Part shown: positions 15,392 through 26,576 of the stretch, in pieces | Layout: each line of letters opens with the position of its first letter | How positions within the stretch are numbered: the first letter of the stretch is position 1 | From: Alloalcanivorax mobilis | Lineage (GTDB): Bacteria > Pseudomonadota > Gammaproteobacteria > Pseudomonadales > Alcanivoracaceae | Direction: 5' to 3' | Length of the DNA: 64,000 nt | NCBI RefSeq assembly: GCF_002864685.1 | Contig: NZ_NMQZ01000021.1 | Location: 1-64,000 of the forward strand | The notes under the pieces: model-generated | Databases searched by the model: none | What the model was told of the DNA's origin: nothing | Seen by the model: only the letters and a program-made list of their open reading frames with translations | Program-made: the position numbers and the translations under genes

Positions 15392-16276
15392 ATGAATGAG
15401 GCACTGAGAAAGAAGCTGGTGGGATTGATCGAGAGTGTCGCCGTTGAGGAGGGCTTCAATGGCACGCCGATCCCCAATGTGTCCTGCTATAAAATTTCGC
15501 AACCCCATACCCGGTTGCCGGCGGTTTACGAGCCCTGCCTGTGCGTGATTGTGCAGGGCCGCAAGGATGTGATGCTCGGCAAGGAACTTCTTTCTTACGG
15601 GGAGCTGGAGTTTCTGGTCGCCTCAGTGCATTTGCCGGTTCTAGGCACCGTGGTCGAGGCGTCGCCGGCGCGCCCTTATTTCGTTATCCAGATGACGGTC
15701 GATGCCAGGCAGATCTCTGACTTGTTGTTACGGATGCCGTTGGAGGTCGCGCCCAAAAAGGCATCGGACAATGGGCTGTTCATTGGCCGGGTGGACCGGC
15801 GCATGGGCGGCAGCCTGCTTCGTCTGCTCACACTGATCGACATCCGCGAGGATATCCCGGCGTTGGCCGAGGCACTGGTTCGCGAGATGCACTATCGCCT
15901 GCTGCGCAGTGACCACGGCGAGTGGATCGCGCAGATTGCATTAAAGGGAACGCCCACGCAGCGTGTTTCCGTCGCCATCGAGAAGCTGCGCCGGGACTAC
16001 CGTGAAGCGATCACGGTGGACGAGTTGGCGGGCCTGGCCGGCATGAGCGTTTCGACGTTTCATGCGCACTTCAAGGCGGTCACCAACATGAGCCCGCTGC
16101 AATTCCAGAAGTCGATCCGGCTGGTGGAGGCGCGGGCGTTGATGGTCACCCGCAAGCTGGATGCCGCCAGCACGGCCTACCAGGTCGGCTATGAAAGCCC
16201 CTCCCAGTTCAGCCGCGAGTACGCGCGCATGTTCGGCAACCCGCCGGTGCGGGACATCGCCAGCATCAGGCCTTGA
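15392..16276 (+). CDS. AraC-family transcriptional regulator
   Basis: 294 residues: an AraC_N ligand domain (about 20-175; YKISQPHTRLPAVYEPCLCVIVQG is typical) and a C-terminal pair of helix-turn-helices (about 195-290; DELAGLAGMSVSTFHAHFKAVT and AAYQVGYESPSQFSREYARMFG type motifs). The ATG at 15392 is chosen over a TTG at 15356. The 150-bp gap to the divergent SDR gene should hold the operator, as in the many AraC-SDR pairs that respond to aldehydes. Confidence 0.88.
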   Translation: MNEALRKKLVGLIESVAVEEGFNGTPIPNVSCYKISQPHTRLPAVYEPCLCVIVQGRKDVMLGKELLSYGELEFLVASVHLPVLGTVVEASPARPYFVIQMTVDARQISDLLLRMPLEVAPKKASDNGLFIGRVDRRMGGSLLRLLTLIDIREDIPALAEALVREMHYRLLRSDHGEWIAQIALKGTPTQRVSVAIEKLRRDYREAITVDELAGLAGMSVSTFHAHFKAVTNMSPLQFQKSIRLVEARALMVTRKLDAASTAYQVGYESPSQFSREYARMFGNPPVRDIASIRP

Positions 16277-16359
16277 GCCATTCCTGAATCGGGGCCGCGT
16301 GATCGGCGGTTTCTGATAAGGTACGGCCAACGTGCGGCCCACCAGCATGGAGGAAGGGT

Positions 16360-16653
16360 ATGGATAAGGATCTGTTGGATAAACTGGATAAGCGCTATCG
16401 CCACCTGGAGGCGGGTGAACGCTACCGCGTGGCGAGGCCGTTTCTGGATTACGACGGCTGCCATTACCCGGCTGGCGACGTGGTTGAGTTCATCGGCGCC
16501 AGCTTCCTGCCCTATGACGACGGCCTGTCATTGTTCGTCATCTATCGTGGGCGTGAGGAACAAATCCGGCTTCAATTGCGACCGGAAGAGCAGCAGGACA
16601 TGGTCGAGGGTTTGCAGTGCTATCTGGTGCGGGAGGGCGCGCGCGGGCAGTAG
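16360..16653 (+). CDS. DUF3601 family protein
   Basis: 97 residues. HLEAGERYRVARPFLDYDG followed by FIGASFLPYDDGLSLFV matches the DUF3601 family of small cytosolic proteins with no known role. AGGAAGGGT precedes the ATG. Convergent with the DUF2945 gene 28 bp away. Confidence 0.75.
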   Translation: MDKDLLDKLDKRYRHLEAGERYRVARPFLDYDGCHYPAGDVVEFIGASFLPYDDGLSLFVIYRGREEQIRLQLRPEEQQDMVEGLQCYLVREGARGQ

Positions 16654-16681
16654 GCCGGGCCCTGCCCAATGCCCCCCTGGG

Positions 16682-16894
16682 CTACTCCGCTTTGCTCAGG
16701 GTGGCCTCTTTATGCGCCGCGATGTGATCGGTCTTGTCACTCTTGATCTCGTATTGCGGCTCGTCTTTCGATGCGCGGCGGGTGTGGCCTTTGTAGTCGA
16801 AGTCCTGGGTGTGCACTTTAATGATCTTGCCGCTGACCTGGCCCGCTTCGGAATTCCAGGTAACGTGGTCTCCGACCGTGAACTTGTGGTTCAT
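16682..16894 (-). CDS. DUF2945 (Hva1/Tudor-like) protein
   Basis: 70 residues. FTVGDHVTWNSEAGQVSGKI and the ending DHIAAHKEATLSK match the DUF2945 / hypervirulence-associated Tudor-like family, a small SH3-like barrel of unknown function. It follows the sugar-dehydrogenase gene by 17 nt, so it is probably the last gene of that operon. Confidence 0.8.
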   Translation of the reverse strand: MNHKFTVGDHVTWNSEAGQVSGKIIKVHTQDFDYKGHTRRASKDEPQYEIKSDKTDHIAAHKEATLSKAE

Positions 16895-16911
16895 GGCGTT
16901 TGCTCCTTGAA

Positions 16912-18222
16912 TCACCGCGCCTGCCCGGTTGGCGTCACTCGCCAGATGGTGTTCGACAGATCGTCGGCGATGATCAGCGCGCCTTCCGGGTCCACGGTGA
17001 CACCCACCGGGCGGCCGCGGGCCTTGCCGTCGTCGTTCAGGAAGCCACTGGCGAAATCCACCGGGTCGCCGGCGGGCTGGCCGTTCTGGAAGGGTACGAA
17101 CACCACCTTGAAGCCGACCGGGTCGCTGCGGTTCCAACTGCCGTGCTGGCCGACAAAGGCGCCCTCGGTGAACGGATCGCCCATCTCCGGATTGGAGAAG
17201 TCCACGCCCAGGGCCGCCACGTGGGAGCCCAGCGCGTAGTCTGGTTTGATGGCGCTCTCGACTTTTTCCGGCTTTGGCGGCTTCACGCGGGTGTCCACGT
17301 TCTGGCCCCAATAGCTGTAGGGCCAGCCGTAGAAGGCGCCCTCGCGCACCGAGGTCAGGTAGTCGGGCACCAGGTTGGGGCCGATTTCGTCCCGTTCGTT
17401 GGCCACCGCCCAAAGCTGGCCGGTGTCCGGCTGAATGGCGAGGGCGGTGGGGTTGCGCAGACCGGTGGCGAAGGGCTGGTGCAGGCCGGTTTCCGCTTCG
17501 ATCCGCCAGACCATGGCACGGTCTTCTTCCACCTCCATGCCTCGTTCAGCGATGTTGCTGTTGGAGCCGATGCCCACGTACAGGAAGCGCCCGTCCGGGC
17601 CGGCGGTCATTGCCTTGGTCCAGTGGTGGTTGATCACCGCTGGCAGGTCGGTGACCTTTTCCGGCGGGCCGCTGGCCCGGGTCTGGCCATTTTCGTAGTC
17701 GAAGCGTACCAGGGCGCCCTGATTGGCCACGTACAGCGTGTCGTCGATCAGGGCCAGCCCATAGGGCGCGTCCAGGTTCTCGGCGAACACACCCTGCTGT
17801 TCGTAGCGGCCGTCGCCATCGGCGTCGCGCAACAAGGTGAGCCGGTTGCCGCCTTTCACGGCGCTTTTGCCCTGTTTCTTGATCAGGCCGGCGATGAAAT
17901 CCTTGGGACGCAGGGTCGGCGCGTGGCCGCCGGACCCTTCCGCCACCAGAATGTCGCCGTTGGGCAGCACCAGGGTCTGGCGGGGGATTTTGAGGTCGGT
18001 GGCGATGGCCTGGATCTGATAGCCGTCCGGCACGGTGGGCGTTTCGTTGCCCCATTCCGCCGGTTTGGAAATGTTCATGTTGGGCAACAGACCGCGCCGT
18101 GGTTCCGGCAGCGAGGGGTTGGCGCCGTGTTGTGAAGCCGGCTCAACGGAATCGGTTTCGCCACCGCAGGCGGACAGGGCAAACAGCAGCGGCAGTGACA
18201 GCAGGGGGATGACGTAGCGCAT
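16912..18222 (-). CDS. Sorbosone dehydrogenase-like PQQ-type lipoprotein
   Basis: 436 residues. A lipoprotein signal with LSAC lipobox (Cys19) anchors it in the outer or inner membrane, facing the periplasm. The rest is a six-bladed beta-propeller of the sorbosone/soluble glucose dehydrogenase family (GDILVAEG, LDAPYGLALIDDTLYVAN, GLRNPTALAIQPDTG, GSHVAALG, GQHGSWNRSDPVGFKVVFV). PQQ use is expected from the family. No PQQ synthesis genes are visible nearby. It starts 1 nt after the DUF2231 gene, forming an operon. Confidence 0.85.
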   Translation of the reverse strand: MRYVIPLLSLPLLFALSACGGETDSVEPASQHGANPSLPEPRRGLLPNMNISKPAEWGNETPTVPDGYQIQAIATDLKIPRQTLVLPNGDILVAEGSGGHAPTLRPKDFIAGLIKKQGKSAVKGGNRLTLLRDADGDGRYEQQGVFAENLDAPYGLALIDDTLYVANQGALVRFDYENGQTRASGPPEKVTDLPAVINHHWTKAMTAGPDGRFLYVGIGSNSNIAERGMEVEEDRAMVWRIEAETGLHQPFATGLRNPTALAIQPDTGQLWAVANERDEIGPNLVPDYLTSVREGAFYGWPYSYWGQNVDTRVKPPKPEKVESAIKPDYALGSHVAALGVDFSNPEMGDPFTEGAFVGQHGSWNRSDPVGFKVVFVPFQNGQPAGDPVDFASGFLNDDGKARGRPVGVTVDPEGALIIADDLSNTIWRVTPTGQAR

Positions 18223-18223
18223 G

Positions 18224-18652
18224 TTATTTCACTCCTGCACGCAGACCTGAGTAGCCGATCCAGCTCGCCACCAGGGCCAGCACCGTCACCACCACCGACA
18301 ACCACAACCCGGCCGGCATGGCCGCCCAGGCGTCCTTGGCGTGCACCAGCGCATTGATAAAGCCGAGCACCCACATCACCAGCAGCACGACGAAATACAC
18401 CGCGTGCCGGGCGGTACGGGCGGGGCCGCTGATGATCCATTCGACCAGCGCCCACAGCAGCGCGAAGCCGCCCACCAGCAGGGCGCCGGCGATCAGCCAG
18501 GAGGCAAAGTTGGTCCACTGCACCTGATAGCTGGAGGAATAAGCCAGATCGCTAAGCAGAGCGCCCAGAAACAGGGGCAGCGGGAAGGTCAGTAGAAGGG
18601 CGTGTAGTGGATGGAGGGGACGCGAATGATCCATGTCGTAGGCTTCGGCCAT
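18224..18652 (-). CDS. DUF2231 four-helix membrane protein
   Basis: 142 residues with four membrane helices (about 15-32, 47-68, 80-100, 112-135). HPLHALLLTFPLPLFLGALLSD is the DUF2231 start signature. Its operon partner is the PQQ-type dehydrogenase, a common pairing; it may pass electrons or simply anchor the complex (inference). The ATG at 18652 has GAGAAG upstream; the longer frame to 18778 lacks support. Confidence 0.78.
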   Translation of the reverse strand: MAEAYDMDHSRPLHPLHALLLTFPLPLFLGALLSDLAYSSSYQVQWTNFASWLIAGALLVGGFALLWALVEWIISGPARTARHAVYFVVLLVMWVLGFINALVHAKDAWAAMPAGLWLSVVVTVLALVASWIGYSGLRAGVK

Positions 18653-19086
18653 GGCGCTTCTCTCGTTTGCCGGGGCTGGTATCTTCAGGGTCCCGATGTT
18701 TGTGGAGTTCGAACCGGCTGCGAAGCTGCCAGAACGACGCTCGAACGCGCCGCCGACTGATCGGTTTCGGCCGCGCATTGATGTTGAGATAAATCATTGC
18801 TACCCCTCTTACACAGATAACGCAATGTGCAACTTTAGAAATAGGCGCACGGGCTCGACACGACAGCGGGGTCGCTGATCAGTATCTGTGATGGCCGTCG
18901 GCGCAGGATGGCCGCGGGTAAAAGCAGCCTGCAAGAAAAGCAGGCAGTGGCTCATAGGCAGCATCCGCATGCAAAGGCACGTTCCGGTTCTTTGCCCACT
19001 TTTACATGCTTTCACATCCTCGCTGCTTGTGCCGATACCTGGTCGTCCATATTCAAGGATGACCGTGGCCAACAAGGAGTAGCCCG
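18653..19086. other. Intergenic stretch without a clear gene
   Basis: About 430 bp between divergent genes. It should contain the promoters of the DUF2231 operon and the ChaB-like gene. One small hairpin, GCCTGC/GCAGGC (18927-18945), is visible. Nothing else recognisable. Confidence 0.4.
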
Positions 19087-19320
19087 ATGCCTTATGAAAA
19101 GCGTGCCGAATTGCCGGACAGCGTCCGTAATGTGCTACCCAAGGGTGCACAGGACATTTACAAGGAAGCGTTTAACAGCGCCTGGGATGAATACGACGAC
19201 AAGGAGGACCGGCGTGACAACGCGACGCGGGAAGAGACCGCCCACAAGGTGGCCTGGTCGGCGGTAAAGTCGAAATACAGTAAAGGCGACGACGACCACT
19301 GGCACCCCAAAAAGGACTGA
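19087..19320 (+). CDS. ChaB family protein
   Basis: 77 residues. MPYEKRAELPDSVRNVLPKG, AFNSAWDEYDDK and AHKVAWSAVKSKY match the small ChaB family, named for a gene next to the E. coli cation transporter ChaA. AAGGAG is present before the ATG. No ChaA-like gene is nearby. The sequence is highly charged and cytosolic. Confidence 0.85.
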   Translation: MPYEKRAELPDSVRNVLPKGAQDIYKEAFNSAWDEYDDKEDRRDNATREETAHKVAWSAVKSKYSKGDDDHWHPKKD

Positions 19321-19551
19321 CACTTAATCTGTTTGCAGCATCCGCGGCAGGGCCGCTATCTGGCGGAGCTGCGCGTTTGTTCCAAATGATCGGTGATACC
19401 GCGATGGGTGTCGGGCGCCCGGCCCTCCTCCGCCGGGTAGACACCATTGGGCCATGCGAGACACCGGCGAGACGCCGGCGCTCCAAATCGGGATAATGCC
19501 GCCCATTGAAGGCCATGACGCGCCCCACACTCCAATCGCGGTAGTCTCCTA

Positions 19552-21762
19552 ATGCAGATCAACGTCAATTTCCTCGATAACCTTCGCCTCGAAGCCAGAT
19601 TCGACGACTTCACCGTGGTCACCGACCAGCCGATTCGCTACAAGGGCGACGGCTCGGCGCCCAGCCCATTCGATTACTTCCTGGCGTCGTCGGCGCTGTG
19701 CGCGGCTTATTTCGTGCGCGTCTACTGCCTGGCGCGAGACATTCCCACCGACAACATCCGGCTGTCGCAGAACAACATCATCGACCCGGAGAACCGCTAC
19801 AACCAGATCTTCAAGATTCAAGTCGAGCTGCCGGAGGGCATGTCCGATAAGGACCGCCAGGGCATCCTGCGTTCCATTGACCGCTGCACGGTGAAGAAGG
19901 TGGTGCAGACCGGGCCGGAGTTCCAGATCGAGACAGTGGAGAACCTGGATGAGGACGCCCAGGCGCTGCTGATGGCGGGCATCGAGGGCGAGGCGCGCAC
20001 TTACATCGAGGGCAAGGACCGGGCCCTGGAAGAGACCATCGCCACCATGACCGGCATTCTCGCCGAGCTGGGCATGAAGATCGAGATCGCCTCCTGGCGC
20101 AATATCGTGCCGCACGTCTGGTCGCTGCACATTCGTGATGCCGCCTCGCCGATGTGCTTCACCAACGGCAAAGGCGCCACCAAGGAGAGCGCGCTGTGTT
20201 CCGCGTTGGGCGAGTTCATCGAGCGGCTGAGTTGTAACTTTTTCTACAATGATCAGTTTTTTGGCGAAGAGATCGCCAACAGCCCGTTCGTGCATTACCC
20301 CAATGAGCGCTGGTTCAAGCCGGGCGCCAACGATCAGTTGCCCGAGGGTATTCTGGATGATCACTGCCGGGCGATTTATAACCCGGAGGGCGAGCTGGGC
20401 GGCTCCAATCTGATCGACACCAACTCCGGCAACATGGAACGCGGCATCTGCGCGCTGCCGTTCGTGCGCCGCTCAGACGGCGAGACGGTGTGGTTCCCGT
20501 CCAATCTGATCGAGAACCTGTTTCTCAGTAACGGCATGAGCGCCGGCAACACTCTGCCGGAAGCGCAGGTGCAGTGTTTGTCCGAAATTTTCGAGCGGGC
20601 CGTTAAGAAACAGATCATCGAGGAAGAGCTGGCACTGCCGGATGTGCCGCCAGCGGTGCTGGCGAAGTACCCGAAACTGGTGGAAGGCGTCCAGGCGCTG
20701 GAGGCCCAGGGCTTCCCGGTGTTGGTCAAGGACGCCTCTTTGGGTGGGCAGTTTCCGGTGGCCTGCGTGGCGCTGATGAACCCGCGCACCGGCGGCGTGT
20801 TCGTGTCGTTCGGGGCGCACCCGAGCCTGGCGGTGGCACTGGAACGCAGCCTCACCGAGCTGCTGCAGGGCCGCAGTTTCGAGGGCCTTAACGATGTGCC
20901 GCCGCCCACGTTCAACAGCCTGGCGGTGACCGAACCCAATAACTTCGTGGAGCATTTCATCGACTCCACCGGCGTGGTGTCCTGGCGCTTCTTCAGCGAC
21001 AAGGCCGACTACGATTTCCAGGAATGGGACTTTTCGGGCAGCTCTTCACAAAGTACGGACGAAGAAGCCGAGCGCCTGTTCGCCATCCTCGACGAGCTGG
21101 GCAAGGAGGTCTACATGGCCGTGCACGAGGACCTGGGCGCGCCGGTCTGCCGGATTCTGGTGCCGGGCTATTCCGAGGTCTACCCGGTGGACGACCTGGT
21201 GTGGGACAACACCAATAAGGCGTTGGACTACCGCGAGGACATTCTCACCCTGCATGCCCTGGACGACAGCGGCCTGGTCAATTTGCTCGAGCGTCTGGAA
21301 GACAGCCAGATCGACGATTACACCGATGTCATTACCCTGATTGGTATTGAGTTCGACGAAAATACCGTCTGGGGCCAGCTCACCGTGCTGGAGCTGAAAC
21401 TGCTGATCAACCTGGCCCTGCGTCAACACGAGGAAGCGCTGGAGCGCGTGGAAGCCTTTCTGCAGTTCAACGACAACACGGTCGAGCGCAACCTGTTCTA
21501 CCGCGCCGTCAGCGCGGTGCTGGAGATCACCCTGGACGACGAGCTGGAGCTGGACGACTATCGGGCCAATCTTGAACGCATGTATGGCGACGAGACCATG
21601 GTCGGGGTGATCGGTGCCGTTAATGGCGAGATGCGCTTTCCCGGCCTTACGCCCACCAATATGCAGCTCGATGGGCTGGACAAGCATCTGCGCCTGATCG
21701 AAAGCTATAAAAAGCTGCACGCTGCCCGGGCGGCAAAGGCGGGCGTGAGCCTTACGCCCTGA
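19552..21762 (+). CDS. ycaO: OsmC-YcaO fusion protein
   Basis: 736 residues. Residues 1-145 form an OsmC-like domain with Cys50 (ASSALCAAYF) and Cys112 (RCTVKK) in the positions of the peroxidatic pair. Residues 160-580 form a YcaO domain with the glutamate-rich ATP-binding helices (SALCSALGEFIERLSC and AQVQCLSEIFERAV) and FVSFGAHPSLAVALERSLTE. A C-terminal helical extension of about 150 residues is acidic. In E. coli, YcaO is linked to beta-methylthiolation of ribosomal protein S12; the family activates backbone amides with ATP. The E. coli gene lies beside focA; here the FNT gene is 20 kb away. No peptide precursor or other RiPP gene is adjacent. Confidence 0.88.
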   Translation: MQINVNFLDNLRLEARFDDFTVVTDQPIRYKGDGSAPSPFDYFLASSALCAAYFVRVYCLARDIPTDNIRLSQNNIIDPENRYNQIFKIQVELPEGMSDKDRQGILRSIDRCTVKKVVQTGPEFQIETVENLDEDAQALLMAGIEGEARTYIEGKDRALEETIATMTGILAELGMKIEIASWRNIVPHVWSLHIRDAASPMCFTNGKGATKESALCSALGEFIERLSCNFFYNDQFFGEEIANSPFVHYPNERWFKPGANDQLPEGILDDHCRAIYNPEGELGGSNLIDTNSGNMERGICALPFVRRSDGETVWFPSNLIENLFLSNGMSAGNTLPEAQVQCLSEIFERAVKKQIIEEELALPDVPPAVLAKYPKLVEGVQALEAQGFPVLVKDASLGGQFPVACVALMNPRTGGVFVSFGAHPSLAVALERSLTELLQGRSFEGLNDVPPPTFNSLAVTEPNNFVEHFIDSTGVVSWRFFSDKADYDFQEWDFSGSSSQSTDEEAERLFAILDELGKEVYMAVHEDLGAPVCRILVPGYSEVYPVDDLVWDNTNKALDYREDILTLHALDDSGLVNLLERLEDSQIDDYTDVITLIGIEFDENTVWGQLTVLELKLLINLALRQHEEALERVEAFLQFNDNTVERNLFYRAVSAVLEITLDDELELDDYRANLERMYGDETMVGVIGAVNGEMRFPGLTPTNMQLDGLDKHLRLIESYKKLHAARAAKAGVSLTP

Positions 21763-21770
21763 GTCGGGAG

Positions 21771-21893
21771 GTGGGAGCCTGTCACTCTGGAAGGTACGCG
21801 TATCGCGATGCCCGCCTTGAACAGTTCGCTATCCAGTGGTGCGAAGAAAATGGCGTCCAGGTGGTGACCGAACCCGACGACGAAGTTGAATAA
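21771..21893 (+). CDS. Possible small ORF or C-terminal gene remnant
   Basis: A 40-codon frame from GTG at 21771 encodes a region RYAYRDARLEQFAIQWCEENG with an acidic tail ending DDEVE. Its codon use is gene-like. It lies between ycaO and the membrane-protein gene, ending 3 nt before the latter's start, so it may be a leader peptide or the end of a deleted gene. No family recognised. Confidence 0.3.
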   Translation: MGACHSGRYAYRDARLEQFAIQWCEENGVQVVTEPDDEVE

Positions 21894-21896
21894 GCC

Positions 21897-22181
21897 ATGA
21901 ACCAGTATGACGATTTTCACCTTTGGAAAACCGACCTGTTGGGAGCGTTGCTGCTGTACGGCGGCTTCGCGTGCGCCCTGGTACCGGCCTTTCTGGATCG
22001 TTCCTTTCCCTTGGGCATTGTGATCGGCGCGGTGCTGGTGGGCAGCTTCTTTCTGCGTAACGTAAAGGGCCATTTCGGCTTTTTCCAACTGCCCCGATAC
22101 GCGGTGGTGATCAATTGCTATATCGGCGGGCTGTTGATCTCCGCGCTCTGGTACGGGCTCTCGCAAATGATGCTGAATTAA
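21897..22181 (+). CDS. Small membrane protein, unknown
   Basis: 94 residues with three hydrophobic helices (about 13-31, 38-53, 66-88) after a polar start. There is no strong ribosome site, so it may be coupled to the short frame ending at 21893. Family not recognised. Same strand as ycaO. Confidence 0.6.
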   Translation: MNQYDDFHLWKTDLLGALLLYGGFACALVPAFLDRSFPLGIVIGAVLVGSFFLRNVKGHFGFFQLPRYAVVINCYIGGLLISALWYGLSQMMLN

Positions 22182-22233
22182 CAGGCTGCCGGGCCCAGAG
22201 CCCGGGCATCACGGCACACCGGTTTTGCCAGTA

Positions 22234-23853
22234 TCAGCGCTCGTAATCCGGTAACCAATGTCGCTGGCGCCGCGGGCCGCGATGGAGAGTCTCGCCGATG
22301 GCCTGGCCGATCTCCGCGCACACCGCGATACCCTGCACGAACGGGCGGTAGTGCATCAGAAACGGCAGCGCGGCGAGCGCGATGCGGTGCCCGCCGATTT
22401 GCGGCACCATCAGGGTGTAGTTATCGCCAACCGGCGGCAGCGCATCGCCGTGAGCCAGCAGTTGCTCGCGCAGACGTGGAAACGGCAGGTCGCCAAGGTC
22501 CAGGGCCTTCTGCCCCCGGGCATCAATGAACACCGGGAAATGATGGTCGCCGTTCACGGTGGTGATCACGGTGCCGTTGTCGCCGATGCGCATCCGGTAA
22601 TCGGTGCCCATTTCCAGCACCTCGATGACGCCGGCGGCGCGTAGCGCCAGCAGCCGGCGGATCGATTCCGGCGGCACCGCCGCGTAGTTGTCCACGAACA
22701 CCCGGCGCAGGCCGGCATCGAAACGTTCGCGGTCATTGCTGCTCAGATGTGGCGCGATGTCTTCCACGGCTTCGTGCAGACGCAACAAGGCGTAACGCCA
22801 GGGCACGGTGTGCTTGTTTCTTTTGTTGCGCTCCACTTCTTCCAGATTGCGGCGTGCCCAGCGAAATGGGTTGCGCTGGGCGCGGTTGGCGAAATAGGCG
22901 GCGGCGAAGGTGTCGGCGTTCAGTGTGGAGAGAGCGATGCTGTCGCTCCAGGCCGGGTCGGCGCGGCGGATCTCACGCCGTATCAGTTCGAACACCCGGT
23001 CCAGCAGGCCATGCGGGCCGGCGTCGATTTCCCGGCCGATGTTTTCCTGGGTGGCGATGTGCAAGGGCTGATGGGGAATCGGGCAATAGAAATCCGCTTC
23101 CGGCAATAACCCGGACCGTGACATCAGCGTGATGCACAAAGCCTCGCTGCCCGCTGCGCGCTGAAAACGCAGAGTATTGTGCGGATCGTCGGGTTGTTCA
23201 TGGAAGCGCCCATGCTGCACGGCCACCGCCATGGCCGCGTCGATGCCGCTGAGCGAGGTGCCAAGCACGCCCACCGCGCCAGCGGGAATGGCGGCACCGA
23301 TCAGGCCGCTCCAGGGGCTGGGGAAATACCCCGGCGTGTCGCGGGCCGGCGCAGGCCAGACGTGGCCGGTGGCGATCACCGCGCGGTCAAAGTCGCCGGG
23401 GTCGGTGTGACGGTCGGTCCAGATTTTCAGATCTTCCTGGCCCGCCGCCAGATCGGTGACGCGGCACCCTTCGAACACGGATACGCGGTGGCCCCGCTCT
23501 TTTGCCTTCGCCAGCAGGTCCAGAAACTGGTCGCGAAAATAATGCCCAAGCAGAATTCGTGGCAGAAACTGCCGCTCGTGCAAGCCTGCTTTATCCACCC
23601 CGTAGTCATTCAGAAAAGACGTTGTTCGCGCGCGCAGCCAATCCAGATAGGTGCGGGTTAGCGGGGGGATTTCGATACTGGCGATGTTGGCGAGCATGGC
23701 GCGGTGATTGGCGTGCCTGTCATACGGCATGCCGACGCCGGCCTGGTCGCCCTGCTCGTACAGGGTGATCGCCAGCGGCGCCCGACCATTGATCAGAGCG
23801 GCAAACGTGTAAAGGCCGGTAGGCCCGGTGCCAATAATGGCGATGCGCTGCAT
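22234..23853 (-). CDS. FAD/NAD(P)-binding oxidoreductase (HI0933/MSMEG-type, PF13454)
   Basis: 539 residues from ATG at 23853. IAIIGTGPTGLYT is the FAD Rossmann motif. ANIASIEIPPLTRTYLDWL and VAVIATGH-type segments (ATGHVWPAP) are typical of the FAD-NAD(P)-binding family that includes hydroxyacylglutathione-associated and siderophore-modifying N-hydroxylase-like proteins. A second nucleotide-binding loop GVLGTSLSGIDAAMAV lies near residue 190. The substrate cannot be read from sequence. The frame is open further upstream to 23910 but lacks a ribosome site there. Confidence 0.75.
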   Translation of the reverse strand: MQRIAIIGTGPTGLYTFAALINGRAPLAITLYEQGDQAGVGMPYDRHANHRAMLANIASIEIPPLTRTYLDWLRARTTSFLNDYGVDKAGLHERQFLPRILLGHYFRDQFLDLLAKAKERGHRVSVFEGCRVTDLAAGQEDLKIWTDRHTDPGDFDRAVIATGHVWPAPARDTPGYFPSPWSGLIGAAIPAGAVGVLGTSLSGIDAAMAVAVQHGRFHEQPDDPHNTLRFQRAAGSEALCITLMSRSGLLPEADFYCPIPHQPLHIATQENIGREIDAGPHGLLDRVFELIRREIRRADPAWSDSIALSTLNADTFAAAYFANRAQRNPFRWARRNLEEVERNKRNKHTVPWRYALLRLHEAVEDIAPHLSSNDRERFDAGLRRVFVDNYAAVPPESIRRLLALRAAGVIEVLEMGTDYRMRIGDNGTVITTVNGDHHFPVFIDARGQKALDLGDLPFPRLREQLLAHGDALPPVGDNYTLMVPQIGGHRIALAALPFLMHYRPFVQGIAVCAEIGQAIGETLHRGPRRQRHWLPDYER

Positions 23854-24049
23854 GGATATAATCTCAAGGCCGGACTTTGAGAATGCGTGACGCCGGGCTT
23901 TATTGTCCATTGGCGGAGTGCTGATTTTACCTTTTCCGCAAATAGAACAATCCTGGGTGCAAGTCCGGCGGTAACGCCGCCAATCATAAAAGCTATTGCT
24001 GCCTTTGGCAGGCTACATTGGCACCATGGGAAGCGATGAGACTAGATAG

Positions 24050-26296
<2,247 letters not shown>

Positions 26297-26315
26297 TCGG
26301 TTCTTTTAACGGCCA

Positions 26316-26349
26316 AAAAAGAGCGCGGCTTCGGCCGCGCTTTTTTTAA
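26316..26349 (+). terminator. Rho-independent terminator of katG
   Basis: AGCGCGGC-TTCG-GCCGCGCT forms a perfect 8-bp stem with a UUCG tetraloop, preceded by six A and followed by seven T. Confidence 0.92.
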
Positions 26350-26531
26350 TCTTGGCTAAGCGCCTCCGCCATCAGAGCGACCATGGATGGCTTGAGCTCT
26401 CCCGGAAGGCACCGCCCTTACCTGCGTCACATGGGGCGGCCCGGTCACGCGCCAGAAACAGCTTCCCGTTAGTCTTTGATGAGGCGTAATTCCAGAGAGT
26501 ACCTCTTTTCAGGCTCTTGATATAGTGTCGT

Positions 26532-26568
26532 CTTCATGAGACATTGTTATGGATAGTGCATCATGAAG
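26532..26568 (+). promoter_or_regulatory. hipBA operator-like inverted repeat
   Basis: CTTCATGA (26532-26539) and TCATGAAG (26561-26568) form a perfect 8-bp inverted repeat, centres 29 bp apart, ending 8 nt before the hipB start. The spacing of nearly three helical turns fits cooperative HipB dimer binding and autoregulation (inference). Confidence 0.5.
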
Positions 26569-26576
26569 GTTACGTT

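Noticed and set aside
16900-18135. A long plus-strand frame opposite the sorbosone-dehydrogenase gene
   Set aside because: Antisense shadow with no coherent protein features; the minus-strand lipoprotein has a clear signal and propeller motifs.
18700-18725. tRNA-like T-arm (AGTTCGAACC)
   Set aside because: No acceptor stem, D-arm or anticodon arm can be built around it.
23955-23985. FMN-riboswitch-like stretch (GGGTGCAAGTCC then GGCGGTAACGCCGCC) upstream of katG
   Set aside because: The core FMN element motifs (the leading GGGCAG and following CCCGCGA segments) are missing and no flavin gene follows. Only a simple hairpin remains.
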